The notes under the pieces: generated by a model
The model's input: the letters and a program-made list of their open reading frames with translations, nothing else
Told to the model about the DNA's origin: nothing
Database searches by the model: none
Shown here: piece by piece, positions 46,118-57,255 of the stretch
Numbering within the stretch: the first letter of the stretch is position 1
Layout of the letters: each line of letters opens with the position of its first letter
Made by a program: the position numbers and the translations under genes
From: Puffinus mauretanicus
Taxonomy: Eukaryota > Chordata > Aves > Procellariiformes > Procellariidae
Assembly: GCA_023333565.1 (NCBI GenBank)
Contig: JAJKFH010002315.1
Span: 124,001-188,000 of the forward strand
Direction: 5' to 3'
DNA length: 64,000 bases

Positions 46118-47072
46118 GCCCTGGGGCAAGTAGGATTTTTCAGGGCTGCTTGGTGTGCTATCTGTAAAGGTGCATGTAATTTGTAACTGTTGTTCTTGCT
46201 GAATGTGAAGCAAACGTGTTTTGATGATGAAGTTGAGGCGAGAATAAAGTAACCCCTGTTTTTTAGTACTTGGTATAACTTAGAAGAAGTGCATGTTTTC
46301 ATCAGAGGCTGTAGATCCGGTGGACCGGTCTGAGAATGGGTGCTGCTTATGTACACACTTTTTTGCAGAGCAAAGAAAAAGTAAACGTGGAGAAGGTGGC
46401 AAGCAAATCTAGTAACTCTGTCGATACTCCAGAAACAGGCACCTTCGCAGGAACATGTGCAAATGCAGAGTCTGGTAGCCATGTACGTTTTCTTTGCATT
46501 TGCATCGCGAATTCTAGTTTTGTGTTGCTGTCCTCTAATTTCCCATGACAACATATGGATTCCATAAATGCAAACATGCCGAAGTGCATCTGTCTGGGTA
46601 GTTAACACAAACCAAACATCCCCCTTTTTGGCGATTCTGCTGTTCCTCTGGCCGTGCTGCACTGTGCCCTCCTGCGACAGCCTCTCGCTGCTCCTGCATT
46701 CTTGTCCTTTCATGCTCCCGGGGTGATCTTGAGTGCCCCGAAAGGGAGGAGGGCAGCGGGCGCCGGGGTCAGAGGCGCCGAGACCGCGGCCGCGCCCAGG
46801 AGCGGAGGGGTTAAGTGGGGAGAGGGGAGTGCACCCTGCGGCCCCCCACCCTCCTGGGAGCTGGGTCCAGCCCAAGCAGGCTCTGCGCTGGGGTCAAGTC
46901 CTAGGACGTCTTCCCTCTGCTCCTGGCAAGGGCAGGAGACGAGGCTGGGAAGGCAAGCAGCCAGGCTGAGCGGGTGGCAGAGGTTTGCCCCTCGTCCTGA
47001 AGGCAGCCGTCCAGAGGCTGGGGAATGGAAGAGTTCCCACTTCTTACCAGGGGGCAAAAAAGAGGCAGCGAG

Positions 47073-47087
47073 GTGTGTGTGTGTGTG
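47073..47087. repeat. (GT)7 microsatellite
   Basis: Seven GT units followed by GCATGCG. Short alternating purine/pyrimidine tract. Confidence 0.9.
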
Positions 47088-49309
47088 CATGCGAGTGAAA
47101 AGAAGGGAACGAACAAGTGAGGACTGCAGGACTAGCGGGATAAACCACTGTGCAAACACCAAAATAAATCTAAGGAATAAAGGAATAATTTGTACAGTAA
47201 TCGTTAGGTACGATTACACATACGTGCACGCGTTTCTCCTCTAGAAAATTTACTTCCATTAAGATTTCTTTGTTCTGGGCAAAAAGACAATCCAGTTGCT
47301 AAAATACAAGAAGGGACTACCCTTGCTTTAATTAGGAATCTCGATACGGCCTCATCTGTTATACTACGGATGCCTCTTGTTTCTATATATGTATCTCTAC
47401 GCACGCATAGATAGGATTTTTGGTTCAAATAGCTTTTAATGTGCTTAGTAGAAAGAAGCTCTCAGTATTAGATCTGCAGGGAAAATAAGACTGATTTTTC
47501 CCATAGGAAACTGGTTAAAGATGCAGTTGAATTATTAGATTAACCCTATTTTTTTGTCTCACAGCATATCTGATATCTTTGCACATAGAATCATATAGTT
47601 TCATTTATATGTTATTTTGAACAGATGGAACTAATACCAGCGCTTTAAAGGAAAGTTATTATTTGTAAAAACGTATACAGATTAAGAGGAACAACTTTGA
47701 AGCAAAATGTTTTTCTGAGGCAGTGCATTTGGCTTTCTGGACATAACTTTCAGAAAAGATGGTTGTTATCTTTGACATGTAAAACAGGGGTTCTGCAAGG
47801 AGACCGAGTCCTCCGGTAGAAATACGACTTGGCTGCCGAGCGGCTTAAGAGCAGCTCTGTCCTGAGGCAGGAGCGGGCCAGATTTGCTATGGCTGTGGTG
47901 AAAGCAGTTGACCACAGTGAATTTTTAGGGAGCCACAACCATATCGTGTGGCTCAGGCACCAGGCTGGCTGCACACTGCCTCCCTCCACCTGGCAACTGG
48001 GCTAAAGCTTTGAGGGGGAAGAGGCCGACTGGACGTGAGGGACTGATGTATGCATATAGTAAGAAAAAAGTTCCAGGCTATCTTTTTAAATTCAGGCTTT
48101 AAAAATTATTGCGGGGGGAAAAAAAAATCCCGTTTAGGAAAAAATCTCCATAATATCATCCTCTTGCGTAGCTTTGTGCTTCTTGGAAATATGTCTGAAG
48201 AATTAGAACAAAGCGTAGAAGGCCGGAGTCCTTGAAGGAGCTCCAAATGATAAAGTCTGCCATTCATTTTAAACACAGCGTGCATTGTGAAAACACAGGT
48301 CAATTTGAAGGCATTTGTCAGATTTCCAGTTCCCTCTACTCCTTTGCAATGGAAATTTGCAATCAAATCCCTGTACTAGAGTAGGGATGTCTGGCTTTAT
48401 CAGTTTTTATTACTTTATACTCAAAGCATTGTCCAGGTAAGCTATCTTTTCATTTAGAAAGTTTGTTTGCATGGAGTTGCATACAAGAAGGGGGAAGGCT
48501 GACATGAATTAGGCTGGAGCAGATACATTTATTTAGGGGTTTAGAAAGGGGGGAAAGGGCAGATGATCAGCAGCGACTGATTGCAAAGGGCTGTCTAAGC
48601 TGCAGAAGCGATCTGATACCATTTAAAGACGCCCAGCAAGAGGCATGGAAAGGGATATTCCAACAGCAGCGCGTTCATTGTTGGGATGCAGAAATGCAGC
48701 AAGGCTTAGAAAGAGAGGGCTGGAGAGACGCACTGCTGAGCAATTCTAGCCAGATAACGTGAATTTCTTCTGGAGGCATGTACGTGGTGTTTAATGGGCA
48801 GGGGGCTGCCTCCTTTATTGCTGAAAAAGATGTGTGGGTATGCTAGAGGGGGCCGTATGTATTTCTCTAGAAGAAATACATACTGTAGGATTTGGGAGAG
48901 ATTTGGGCTGGGGAGGATATTCAGAGGAACGTTTATTCTCTTCTTTTTTCTCAATGTATTTCTGGGTTTTTACCCAATTATTAAAAGAAATCTGTCCATC
49001 CATTTTATAATCACCGGACTTACTATAGCCAGTGGGAGCGATGGGACATCAGCGGGCTATTCCAGCTATTTCCAAACCTCTGGCTAGGTTGCTGTAGTCA
49101 GGCTGAGTAAATACCCCTTAAGTCAACTAGCAGATTTTTAATATGAATTTGCTTTTTTTGCAGGCCTTAACACAAGATGAGTAGATGTGTTTGTGATGGA
49201 AATAAACACCTGGAATACATCTATATGTTTCTTTGCTTTTTTAGAGAAATGAAGAAAAAAGTCTTGGCATTTAATTAGGACTCACTAACCTGATAAATAT
49301 TGAACATCA

Positions 49310-49505
49310 TTTCTTTGTGAGCTGTTCTGTGTGCTCAGAGTACTCTCTGGATGTATTCCACAATTGCACTTGTTTAATGCCTATATCACCTCATGCCTAT
49401 TGTATTTATGTTGTCATCAATGTCAGATTTTAATTAAACAATTAAATCACTGTCACAGTAATTTCCCTAGAAAACTATTTTAAATGAAAAATCCCACAAT
49501 AAATG
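49310..49505. promoter_or_regulatory. Candidate conserved AT-rich element
   Basis: A long repeat-free AT-rich block with dense homeodomain and forkhead-like cores: TTTAATGCC (about 49373), TTTTAATTAAACAATTAAATC (about 49428-49448), CACAATAAATG (about 49494), and TGTTGTCATCAATGTCAG (about 49409; TALE-like). Its texture is like ultraconserved enhancers near developmental genes. Needs alignment to other amniotes. Confidence 0.38.
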
Positions 49506-52500
49506 TTTGGGAACCATCTTAAAAGGAAAAAAGTGGGAAATAAGTTACAAAATAAAATTACAGTTCTCACAGAATTAGAAAAAAAAAAATTGTTTTCAGC
49601 ACTGAGAAGAATTCTGGTTTACAGGGTAGCTTCCAAAAATTCAGAGTGTGTCAGTACAGTGACTAAAACAACCTGGCTTGTCTTGGGGCTAGTCTGGGTC
49701 TTTCAGGCTGAGCCAGAGGCGGAGGGACCCTGGCCCAGGGCTCGTGCAGTGCTGTAGTCATCCCCCACTATGGGCCAGGAACAAGTGACAGCACTGCAAA
49801 TCTTTCATCTTTCAGCGCAAGTCAGGTATCAAACACTCCTTGGAAAATAGTCCATCCACCTTCTTCCCCTCCAAATTATTTTAGAATTAAGACAGAGGTT
49901 TGCAGAAAAGCCTGCATCAAATTATTCAGTAAGTTAAGCACCAATACCAGCTGTACCTACTATATAGTAACCATGTACTCAAAACCTAAGTTGTAAGCAG
50001 TGAGAAATCTGATCTGGCATAGCATCTTTGCTACAGTTAATCAAATAGTTCATCTCTACCTCTTTATAAATATATGTTCTTATTCCTCTAAAACCTGTAC
50101 TTCTTGCATGGAAAAATCACAAATACAACATGCAAAATTCATCAGACAAGATATCTGAAAGAATCATGCTCTCAAACGTACGTTCAGGATATTACCTGTA
50201 TTTAACATAAGCACATTTGACATTTGCAGCACAGCCTCCGATGTGAGGCATGCTTATTGAAATTCGGATTCCAGCCTGTGATTTCAGTCGGCGATGTACC
50301 CTGCAGCTAACCCCGACCCTCCCCTATTAGCCGGCGTAGCCGCTTTGATTTGTGCCCTGGGAGGGCTGGGACAGGGAGCCGAGCGCCGGGGAGCCGCAGC
50401 GATGGCTGGGGGGGCTCCGCTCCCCCCTCTGCGCCCCAGCAGGCACACAGCTGGGGGCCAGGGGACGGGGGGCACGGCCAGGGCTGAGGGGGTGCCTCCC
50501 CCCCCCCCCCAGCACCCAGCCCGGGGCGGGAATCCCGGGCAGCATTTCTTTTATGTCCATGCTGCATTTTTATTGGAATGCAGCTTTGCAGATTGGGTTG
50601 TGGCTGGGATGCGTGTGGTTTCTATCAGCCCTGAAGTGTTTTACAGCTGGAGGTGATTTGGGGGGGCACATCTAGCCTCTCCATTTGCAGCCAGGTCTGA
50701 TGTTTGTCTGCTGCTGTCTCTCTAATTTTTTTCCATGTTGCCTCCATCAAAAGGTGAGATTAGCGCGGGGGGGGGGGCGATGACGACGACACCAGGCCCA
50801 TCCCTCCCTCCTCCTCCTTTTAGTTTGCTTCTCGCAAAAGCAATTCGCCAGCAGATCCTCCTTCCTGCGGCCAAAACAAGCCGGCAGGAACGGCAGAGAT
50901 ACCTGGTGCCGGCCGCTCCCGAGCTGGGCAGCCCGAGGCCCTGAAGACAGAGGCCGGCCGCGGGTAGCTGCTTGGGGGGACCCCTGCCCCGGCCAGCTGG
51001 CTCCACTTGAGAGTCTGGGGCACAAAATCTTTAACCAGAATTCAGCCAGTGAACACCACTCTGGCAAAGCACTCGCTTTATCAGGCCGTAGCTACAGCCG
51101 AGCCTCCACCGGCCACCTCAGCAGGACGGGGCAGACCCTCCCTCGGACCCACCCAGGGCCATCCTGGCTTTGTCAAGTGAGGCACTGCCACTAAAAGTAA
51201 CTTCGCTGAGCATATGCAGACAGAAATAGGTATTTTTATACTCGGTAAAGGAAAGGGGAAAACTGAGGAGGTTGCACAGAACCCTCCTCCAGGCAGGAGA
51301 GGCTGTGCTGGAGGAAAGTATTGCTCATAATGACACTTAAGCCCAGACACTTGAATGCTAAAGGTTAAACTTACATTCTTCAAGAAAGGGCTCCTTGCCA
51401 GCTTGAACTGTGTTGTGTGTTCACTATTGCCTCCTCCTCCTCTTCATCCACTCTCAATCCACTTTTGGTATTTGTTGAAATAACTGAGGTTGTGGGGTGT
51501 GTTTTTTTAACTCCCCTAATGTATGTTCTCTGTGCCAGTCCTCAGTCTCATGTCTGTCACAGGGTTAAAAAAAAAAAAAAATCAATCTAACACCAGTACG
51601 AAAATGAAGATTTTTTTTCTTAGCTGCTAACTACTATAGCTTCAATCTAGAAAAGACCAGCCTAAGCACATTTTCTGTCCTCCAGTGACACACAGTCCAT
51701 AGAACGCCATCCTCTAATTCCTTTGCTTAGCCGAATAACCAGAATGGATATTCTGACAATAAGGCTAAAAAGTTAATATGGATTTAAAATACAAATTGAA
51801 AGGCTGATATAAATACAGTAAACAGTAGGATGGAGAAATAACTTCTGGAGACAATAATCACCAGGGCTGGGGATGAAACTGGTGGCAATGCTTCCAAATG
51901 TTCAAGCTATGGAAGGAGAAACAGGAAAATGCCCACCCAGGCGCAGCACTTTAAGATTAATTTCAGCATAATATGAAGAAAGAGCCACGCTGTTTGGATG
52001 CTGCATTTAGATCTTAATGATGAAAGCGCACCTTCTCCATATACTTCCATGCTTCTCCCCAGAGACGTTTCCCATTAAAAAAAGAATGGAAATAACATTA
52101 CGGTTGTGCACGCCTTCCAAAGCAGCCCCTTTTACACAATATCATGTAGGCTTTCTGTGGAGAATCAGTCTTAGGTGAAATCAAGAAACGTATGTCTCAG
52201 CAGCAGAGGAGACCCAGAGTGGAAGGCTGGATCAAACGCTTTGAGGAGGAGCATGGAAAAGAGCCAGAGTGAGCTTCAGAAGTCAAATGCAATTTTTATT
52301 TGGGTTCAGAGATAATAAAGGGCTAGTGATGTTCATTTTTCCTACTTCCTGCAGCAAGGGAACAGGGGGTTGCAGTGCTCCGCATCCCTTTAAACAACAG
52401 CTTGCTGCAGTGTATTTCTTGGCACAGCCCTAATTGTATCTTCTGGTCCCAGTGGAAGTTCACACTTTTTAATATCTCTTATTGCTTCTGCAACTGCTGC

Positions 52501-54555
52501 CACTAGTCAGCAATCACAAACAGGAAGCCGTGACTCAGCAGAGCCATAACCCGCGGGCTGACAGCGGCTGGAGGAGAGGGAAGATCCTGCAAAACGCCCA
52601 TGAAGGGCTGGGACGGCCAGGCACCACTGTGGGTTGCATTGCGGGACTGGTGTACGGTCTGACCCATGAAGGTAGCTGGAGACTCGGTTCCTAATTCAGC
52701 TTACACCAAACCCAGCAGATAAAGGCCCTCGTGCCGCTCCGGGCCTGAGAGCAGTAGGAGAGGTTTCCCAAAGCTGGTCCCCGAAGCACAGTGCTGTCAC
52801 GACTGGGCGAGAGAGGACAGGGACGCCAGGACCAGCCCTGGGTTCGGTTGCCTGTCTGTGCCCCAAAAAGCAGGGTTTTTTCCCCCATTAGAGAGAGGCA
52901 TGGCAGAGGAGGCAGCTGGCGACCCCCTGGCCGGAAGACGCCAGCACGACCCCATTTTCACACCAGCAGCGCCCAGGGCTCGGCCGCACCATGTCTCCCA
53001 TAGCACGGGGAGCAGATGATCTATTCCGAGCCTGGTTTCGTCTGTTTTCTAACTGTATTTAGCAGTGAGTTTACTTCAGACTGAGCCTGCGTGAGTAAGT
53101 GTGTATGTAAGGGTTGAGGATTGGCTGCGGCAGGCAGAGGGTTTGCTGAAAGGCTTGTTAAGGAAGCACTACTGACCATGCAATCCAATTACATAATGCT
53201 TCAAAAAATAACCGTGCTGGGAGTCGTGTCTGGGCAGCGCGTTTCGGCAACAGAAAGAGATATCCAATGTCTGTCTTCCAACCCAAAGCCTGATAGTGTA
53301 TTTGTGCCACAATCTGACACTGCGCCTCGGCCGTAAACTGCTCTAAAGAGGAAACTTGCTTCCAGGGGAAATGTCTGCTGTTCCCTTTCAAGGCAGTGCT
53401 GCACCCTGCAGACCAACGTTATTTGAGTCCTTGTAAAATTACCACTAATCTCTGCACTCAGGATGCCTTGCATTTTATGGGTACTTGCTATGACGGCAGC
53501 TTTGTTTTCTGGGCGTAAAGGAAAGTGCTGAGCAGGGAGAAGCAGGCACCTGGCCATCAGCAGTGGCTGTGAGGGTCTTTTCCCCAGCTTTCTATCCTGT
53601 GGTTTCTCTCTGCCGCTCCAAACAGGACAGACATACAAATGATGCACAGTATCCTACTATCACGCCCGAAAAATACCTGAAAAAAATACTCTGTCCCGCC
53701 TGGAAAAAATATGGTCCCTGTCCCAGGCAGGAGAGTGCACAGTGCTGTGCATGTCTTCTGCTGAGATCAATGACGAGGGAGGGGACTGGAGGGCCACACT
53801 CCCAGCCGCAGTAGGCGGCTCAGTCCGTGCGTTATGTTTGGGATGACTGCGGATTTAGAAAACCCCGTCTCCAAGCAGCGCAGGTAGTTTTTATCGTAGT
53901 TACTAATTTAACTGCTAGGCTCCTCTGAAAGGCGTCACAGAAAAGGCACATTTCTAGTGAATGAGGAAAGAGCAAACTAAGAATATTCTTGGCACGTTGC
54001 GGAGCTTTCTGTACCTGAACTCGTGTTGTTCAGTTGCTGGGAATGCTTCATGCAACGTAAGCCAGCTTCTATGCTTGCAGCGAATGCCTGGATTTTAACC
54101 TGTTCCCAGCCCAGGGAGCAGCAGAGCTGCCCCACTCAGCCATCCTGGCTGGCAGCTGGGGGCCCCTCCGCCGGAGAGGACCCCTCGGCACCTGTTGCCC
54201 AGGGCTCTCATGGGCCTCACCTGGGCTCTTCCAGCAAGGGAGGGGACGAAGCAGGTCTGCTGCAACCAGCTCCTGGAAGACCAAGAAACTCTACCGCCTT
54301 CGATCTGCCAGCACTCTCGTCCAGAGCGGGCACCGCACTTTAAAGCTGTGACACAGGACAGACGTGGGTTCGCTTTACTCCTCTGCGTCCGCCGCCTCTG
54401 CTCCCAGCGCCCCGCTGGAGGCAGGGGAACCCGCCTGCGAGGACGGCAGCGGGGAGGAAAGGGTGAAGGCAGAGCTCCTTCAGCCCGGCTGCACGCTCCA
54501 TCCGCTGCCTTCCTCCCATCTATTTCTAGACTGTTTACCTGGCAAGCGCACATGA
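49506..54555. other. Non-coding sequence, no gene recognised
   Basis: No exon or repeat family recognised. A GC-rich patch with moderate CpG lies at about 50280-50960, with long C and G runs (near 50499-50511 and 50765-50777). A 15-base A run is at 51567-51581. Confidence 0.5.
51567..51581. repeat. Poly(A) tract, 15 bases
   Basis: Uninterrupted A run. No associated retroposed element recognised. Confidence 0.9.
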
Positions 54556-55560
54556 CCGATCCAGAAGGAAACGCTGACATCACTCGCCGCCGTGCCCCCT
54601 CCCCGCTGCCCGCCGCCCTCGTCCCCCTGCCTGCCCAGCCCACGCCTGCAAAGCCTCTCCCGCGCGCCGCGGGGCTGCCGCCGGCGCCGCAGCGCTGCTG
54701 CTTCCTGAGGCAGCTCAGAGACATGTTGTCCTGTCCACTGCAACAATGCGGCCTGGCTCGCCGCTTCCCTCCGCGCCCCAGGGCGTGACGGTGGCGGCCG
54801 CGCCGGCAGGGACGCAACCCGCACTCAGCCCCGCGCCGACGGCCAGCAACCGCGCTGCCGACGGCGGGTGAAGCACACGTCTTTTAACGCCAGCGTATCA
54901 TTCATCTGGTGCGACAGGCTTAAACATATGGTTGCTTTTGTTTCCCAGCCATAGCAGCTTCCCAACCCCCTTTACACCTACGACTCAAACCCTCTCGGCC
55001 CACGGCACTGGATGAACTTCGCCGCCGTAGAGCAGCCGCCTCCCCACCCACCTCGCTGCCACGTCGCGTCTGTGTGCCGGAGAGCGGAGCCAGGCAAACC
55101 GCGCTCCCGGTTCCTCGCCTCCTTCGCTCCCCTCCCCAGGGCCGCTCCCGCGCGCCGTCAGTGTGGGGAGTCCGGCCGGCTGCATCAGCCTCTCCTGGCG
55201 GGCCCGGGGGAGCCGGCCGCCCTGGGGACAGCTTGGGCCGCAGCCGGCGGCGCAGGTGCCCGCTCCTCCGGGCGTTATTTATCCCGGGAAGCCCGCAGCA
55301 GAGCTCCAGACTCGAGCTGCTCTGTGGAAGCTTTCTTGGTGCATTTGGGCAGGGAGCCAAAGTATGCAGTTTAAAGGAAATGTTTAATAAAGACACAGGA
55401 GCCTCAAACTGTTTATTTTTCCTCGCAGAAAGGTGGAGAGACGATGTCCCTGGAAACTGGCTGCCGGGCCAGGCTCAGGCCAGGAGGCCGGGGGCTGAGC
55501 CGGGGCGCGGGCTGAGCACGGCCGCCCTCCTCTCCCTCCCCTGACAGCTCCAGCCCGCGG
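54556..55560. promoter_or_regulatory. Second CpG-rich island
   Basis: High GC with frequent CpG (for example cgcgcgccgcggggctgccgcc near 54660 and gcggccgcgccggc near 54795), weaker and less uniform than the main island and interrupted by AT-rich DNA at 54880-54960. Opposed long frames on both strands (minus 54095-54817, + 55074-55544) are compositional. It may be an alternative promoter, the promoter of a neighbouring non-coding transcript, or a Polycomb-type island. No splice site here convinces me. Confidence 0.55.
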
Positions 55561-55690
55561 GGTCATAAACCGTGGGGGGAAAAGGCAGCCTATTAGTAAC
55601 TCTATTAAGTCTCCATTAGTTAGGTGTGAACTCATTACCCTAATATACTTGGAGGTAGGATTCCACTTGCAGGACATTAGCACTGTAATA
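55560..55690. promoter_or_regulatory. Candidate conserved element, ATTAG-rich
   Basis: Just right of the second island. TATTAGTAACTC, TCCATTAGTTAGG, CTCATTACCCTAATATAC and ACATTAGCACTGTAATAAGC place at least six ATTA/TAAT cores in about 110 bases of otherwise unique sequence. The same CATTACCC word occurs in the block at 44110-44280. A homeodomain-responsive element is plausible. Confidence 0.38.
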
Positions 55691-57044
55691 AGCACATTTA
55701 CCACCAGAGCTGGTCCGAGCGAGGGAGAGGAGCCCCTCGACGCCCGCAGCAGGCCCGCAGCCTCCGCAGCGCGACCGCAGAGAGGCCTTTCTCGCCCGCT
55801 CTTGTCCTGGGGCAACCGCGCTCCTCCCGCACGGGGCTCCCCGTCCCCCGCAGCGGCGGCCCCCAGCTGCCCTGTGACCAGCCCCCTGCAACCCCCCTCG
55901 AGAGCCTCTCTTCCTGCGGTAGCGACATGGGAGTCACTGAAAAACACTCCGCCGGACCGTTCACCCCATGAGTGGCTGTCCACAGCGAGCAACGTGGGCT
56001 GGACGTGGCCACAGGCCCGTGGGACAGGCCAAATGGGTGACTGTGGGGATCAGGGGACGGAGGGCGCACAGCAAAAGCTGTCTGGATCTTGGGTGTGTAA
56101 CCAAAACGAGAAGGATAACCCGGGCGTGGCACGCCTCGGCCCGGCCGCTTGCCAGTTTGCGGCTTGTGCTGCTCTCCTGCCTTTGCCTGACTTGGTGTTT
56201 TCGATGTGTTTGCGCTTTGTGACAGGAACTGTCCTCCGTTGTCTGCAAAGCTGTGCACGCTGTGAGGAAGTCACAGCGAACTAAATAATGAGCTTATAGG
56301 AAATCAATTAATTAATAATAGATAGGATGCAGGAGCAGGGCTTGAACTGGGTTTGCTGAGTTAGCACAATAAAAATATGATTGTATGTAGAAATCTGTGT
56401 ATTTCTGTACGCCTTTTCAGTCAGCTTTAACACGCCAGTGTGAGCTGTCCAAGCAAGGGCCGCATCTCTGTGGCTGGAGAAGCTCCAGCGCGTTGTAGGC
56501 CTGCTGTCCTCAGGGCTTCTGGGTGCCCCGAGTGTCCTAGCGTTGTTTTAATCAAAATATTGGTGAACAATGGTCTTGCTGTATTTTAAATGTAAAAGAT
56601 TTTGTGTTTGAGAGAAGGAAATTGCAACCAAAATAAAGAGGATAAAGAAGCACAGAATGTTGCCTTCCAGAGACAGCAAAAAAGGACCCTGAAGCATATG
56701 GCCATTAAATGAAGCCCTCCTTTGCACTCTGCCAAAGCCCCTCTCAAACAGGTACTGTTTGCCCTGCAGAAGACAAAGACTCTGCACCATCTCCTCTGTA
56801 TCCTTAGTCATACTTTGAGGCTGCACAAAAGCACAGTTCATGCACAACTCTTCCCAAAACTAATTTTGAAGCCCATTTGTTCCTAAATAGGACTAAAATT
56901 TACACGATCCCTGAAAAAAAACTGTCCAAGAGCACATAAGTGTGATTTTAAAAATTATTTCAGGAAGCATGATCTTGTTTCTAAGATCCTTGGCCAAAAA
57001 GAGTATGAAATTAATGGTATTAAGTGCCTAAAAATACTCTTGAG
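55691..57044. other. Non-coding sequence, no gene recognised
   Basis: The first 230 bases (to about 55920) remain CpG-rich and give the opposed frames at 55649-56284 (+) and 55384-55992 (minus). The rest is AT-richer with nothing recognised. Confidence 0.5.
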
Positions 57045-57255
57045 GATCTGGGACTTGGAACAAGGGCCTGGCTTCTATTCCTAGCTCAGCCACAGACTTG
57101 CTGTCTGCACTGAAGGACTAGCCAGAGCAGTAAGAAGTGCCCGAAGACAAAGGCATATGGGGGTGATCTTCAAAACTCACTCCTCCGTTTTTTGTCCTAT
57201 TTTCCCGACCTGTAGAATGGGAATAATACTAATTCACCGTGAGGGACCAGACCAC
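57045..57255 (+). mobile_element. MIR-like (CORE-SINE) remnant, forward
   Basis: In order: gggacttggaacaagggcc, then ggcttctattcctagctc, then agccacagacttgctgt (57070-57103), then after a poorly matched or inserted ~75 bases, ttttttgtcctattttccc and gacctgtagaatgggaataa (57190-57225). These are the remembered blocks of the amniote MIR/CORE-SINE: 'ggttctattcccagctc', 'gccactgacttgctgtgtgac', 'cagtttccccatctgtaaaatggggataataat'. The tail beyond 57255 is not resolved. Old and inactive. Confidence 0.75.

Larger units (their letters stand above)
44976..49309. other. AT-rich non-coding flank
   Basis: Contains T-rich tracts (about 45418-45465), the A/C tract (46028-46117), a POU octamer at 46498-46505 (ATTTGCAT) and a (GT)7 run. 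A TTTTTTGCAG acceptor-like site at about 46360-46369 precedes an open stretch to about 46475 that could be an lncRNA exon. It is not recognised as coding. A CpG patch at about 46735-46820 is small. G exceeds C and T is raised on the + strand in stretches such as 45220-45760. Confidence 0.5.

Noticed and set aside
46360..46480. Acceptor-like TTTTTTGCAG followed by an open stretch
   Set aside because: No matching donor or recognised protein. Kept only as a remark in the flank description.
47580..47605. Possible reverse-strand CR1 terminus (atagaatcatatagtttcat)
   Set aside because: Matches one terminal repeat word only. Adjacent sequence does not continue into CR1.
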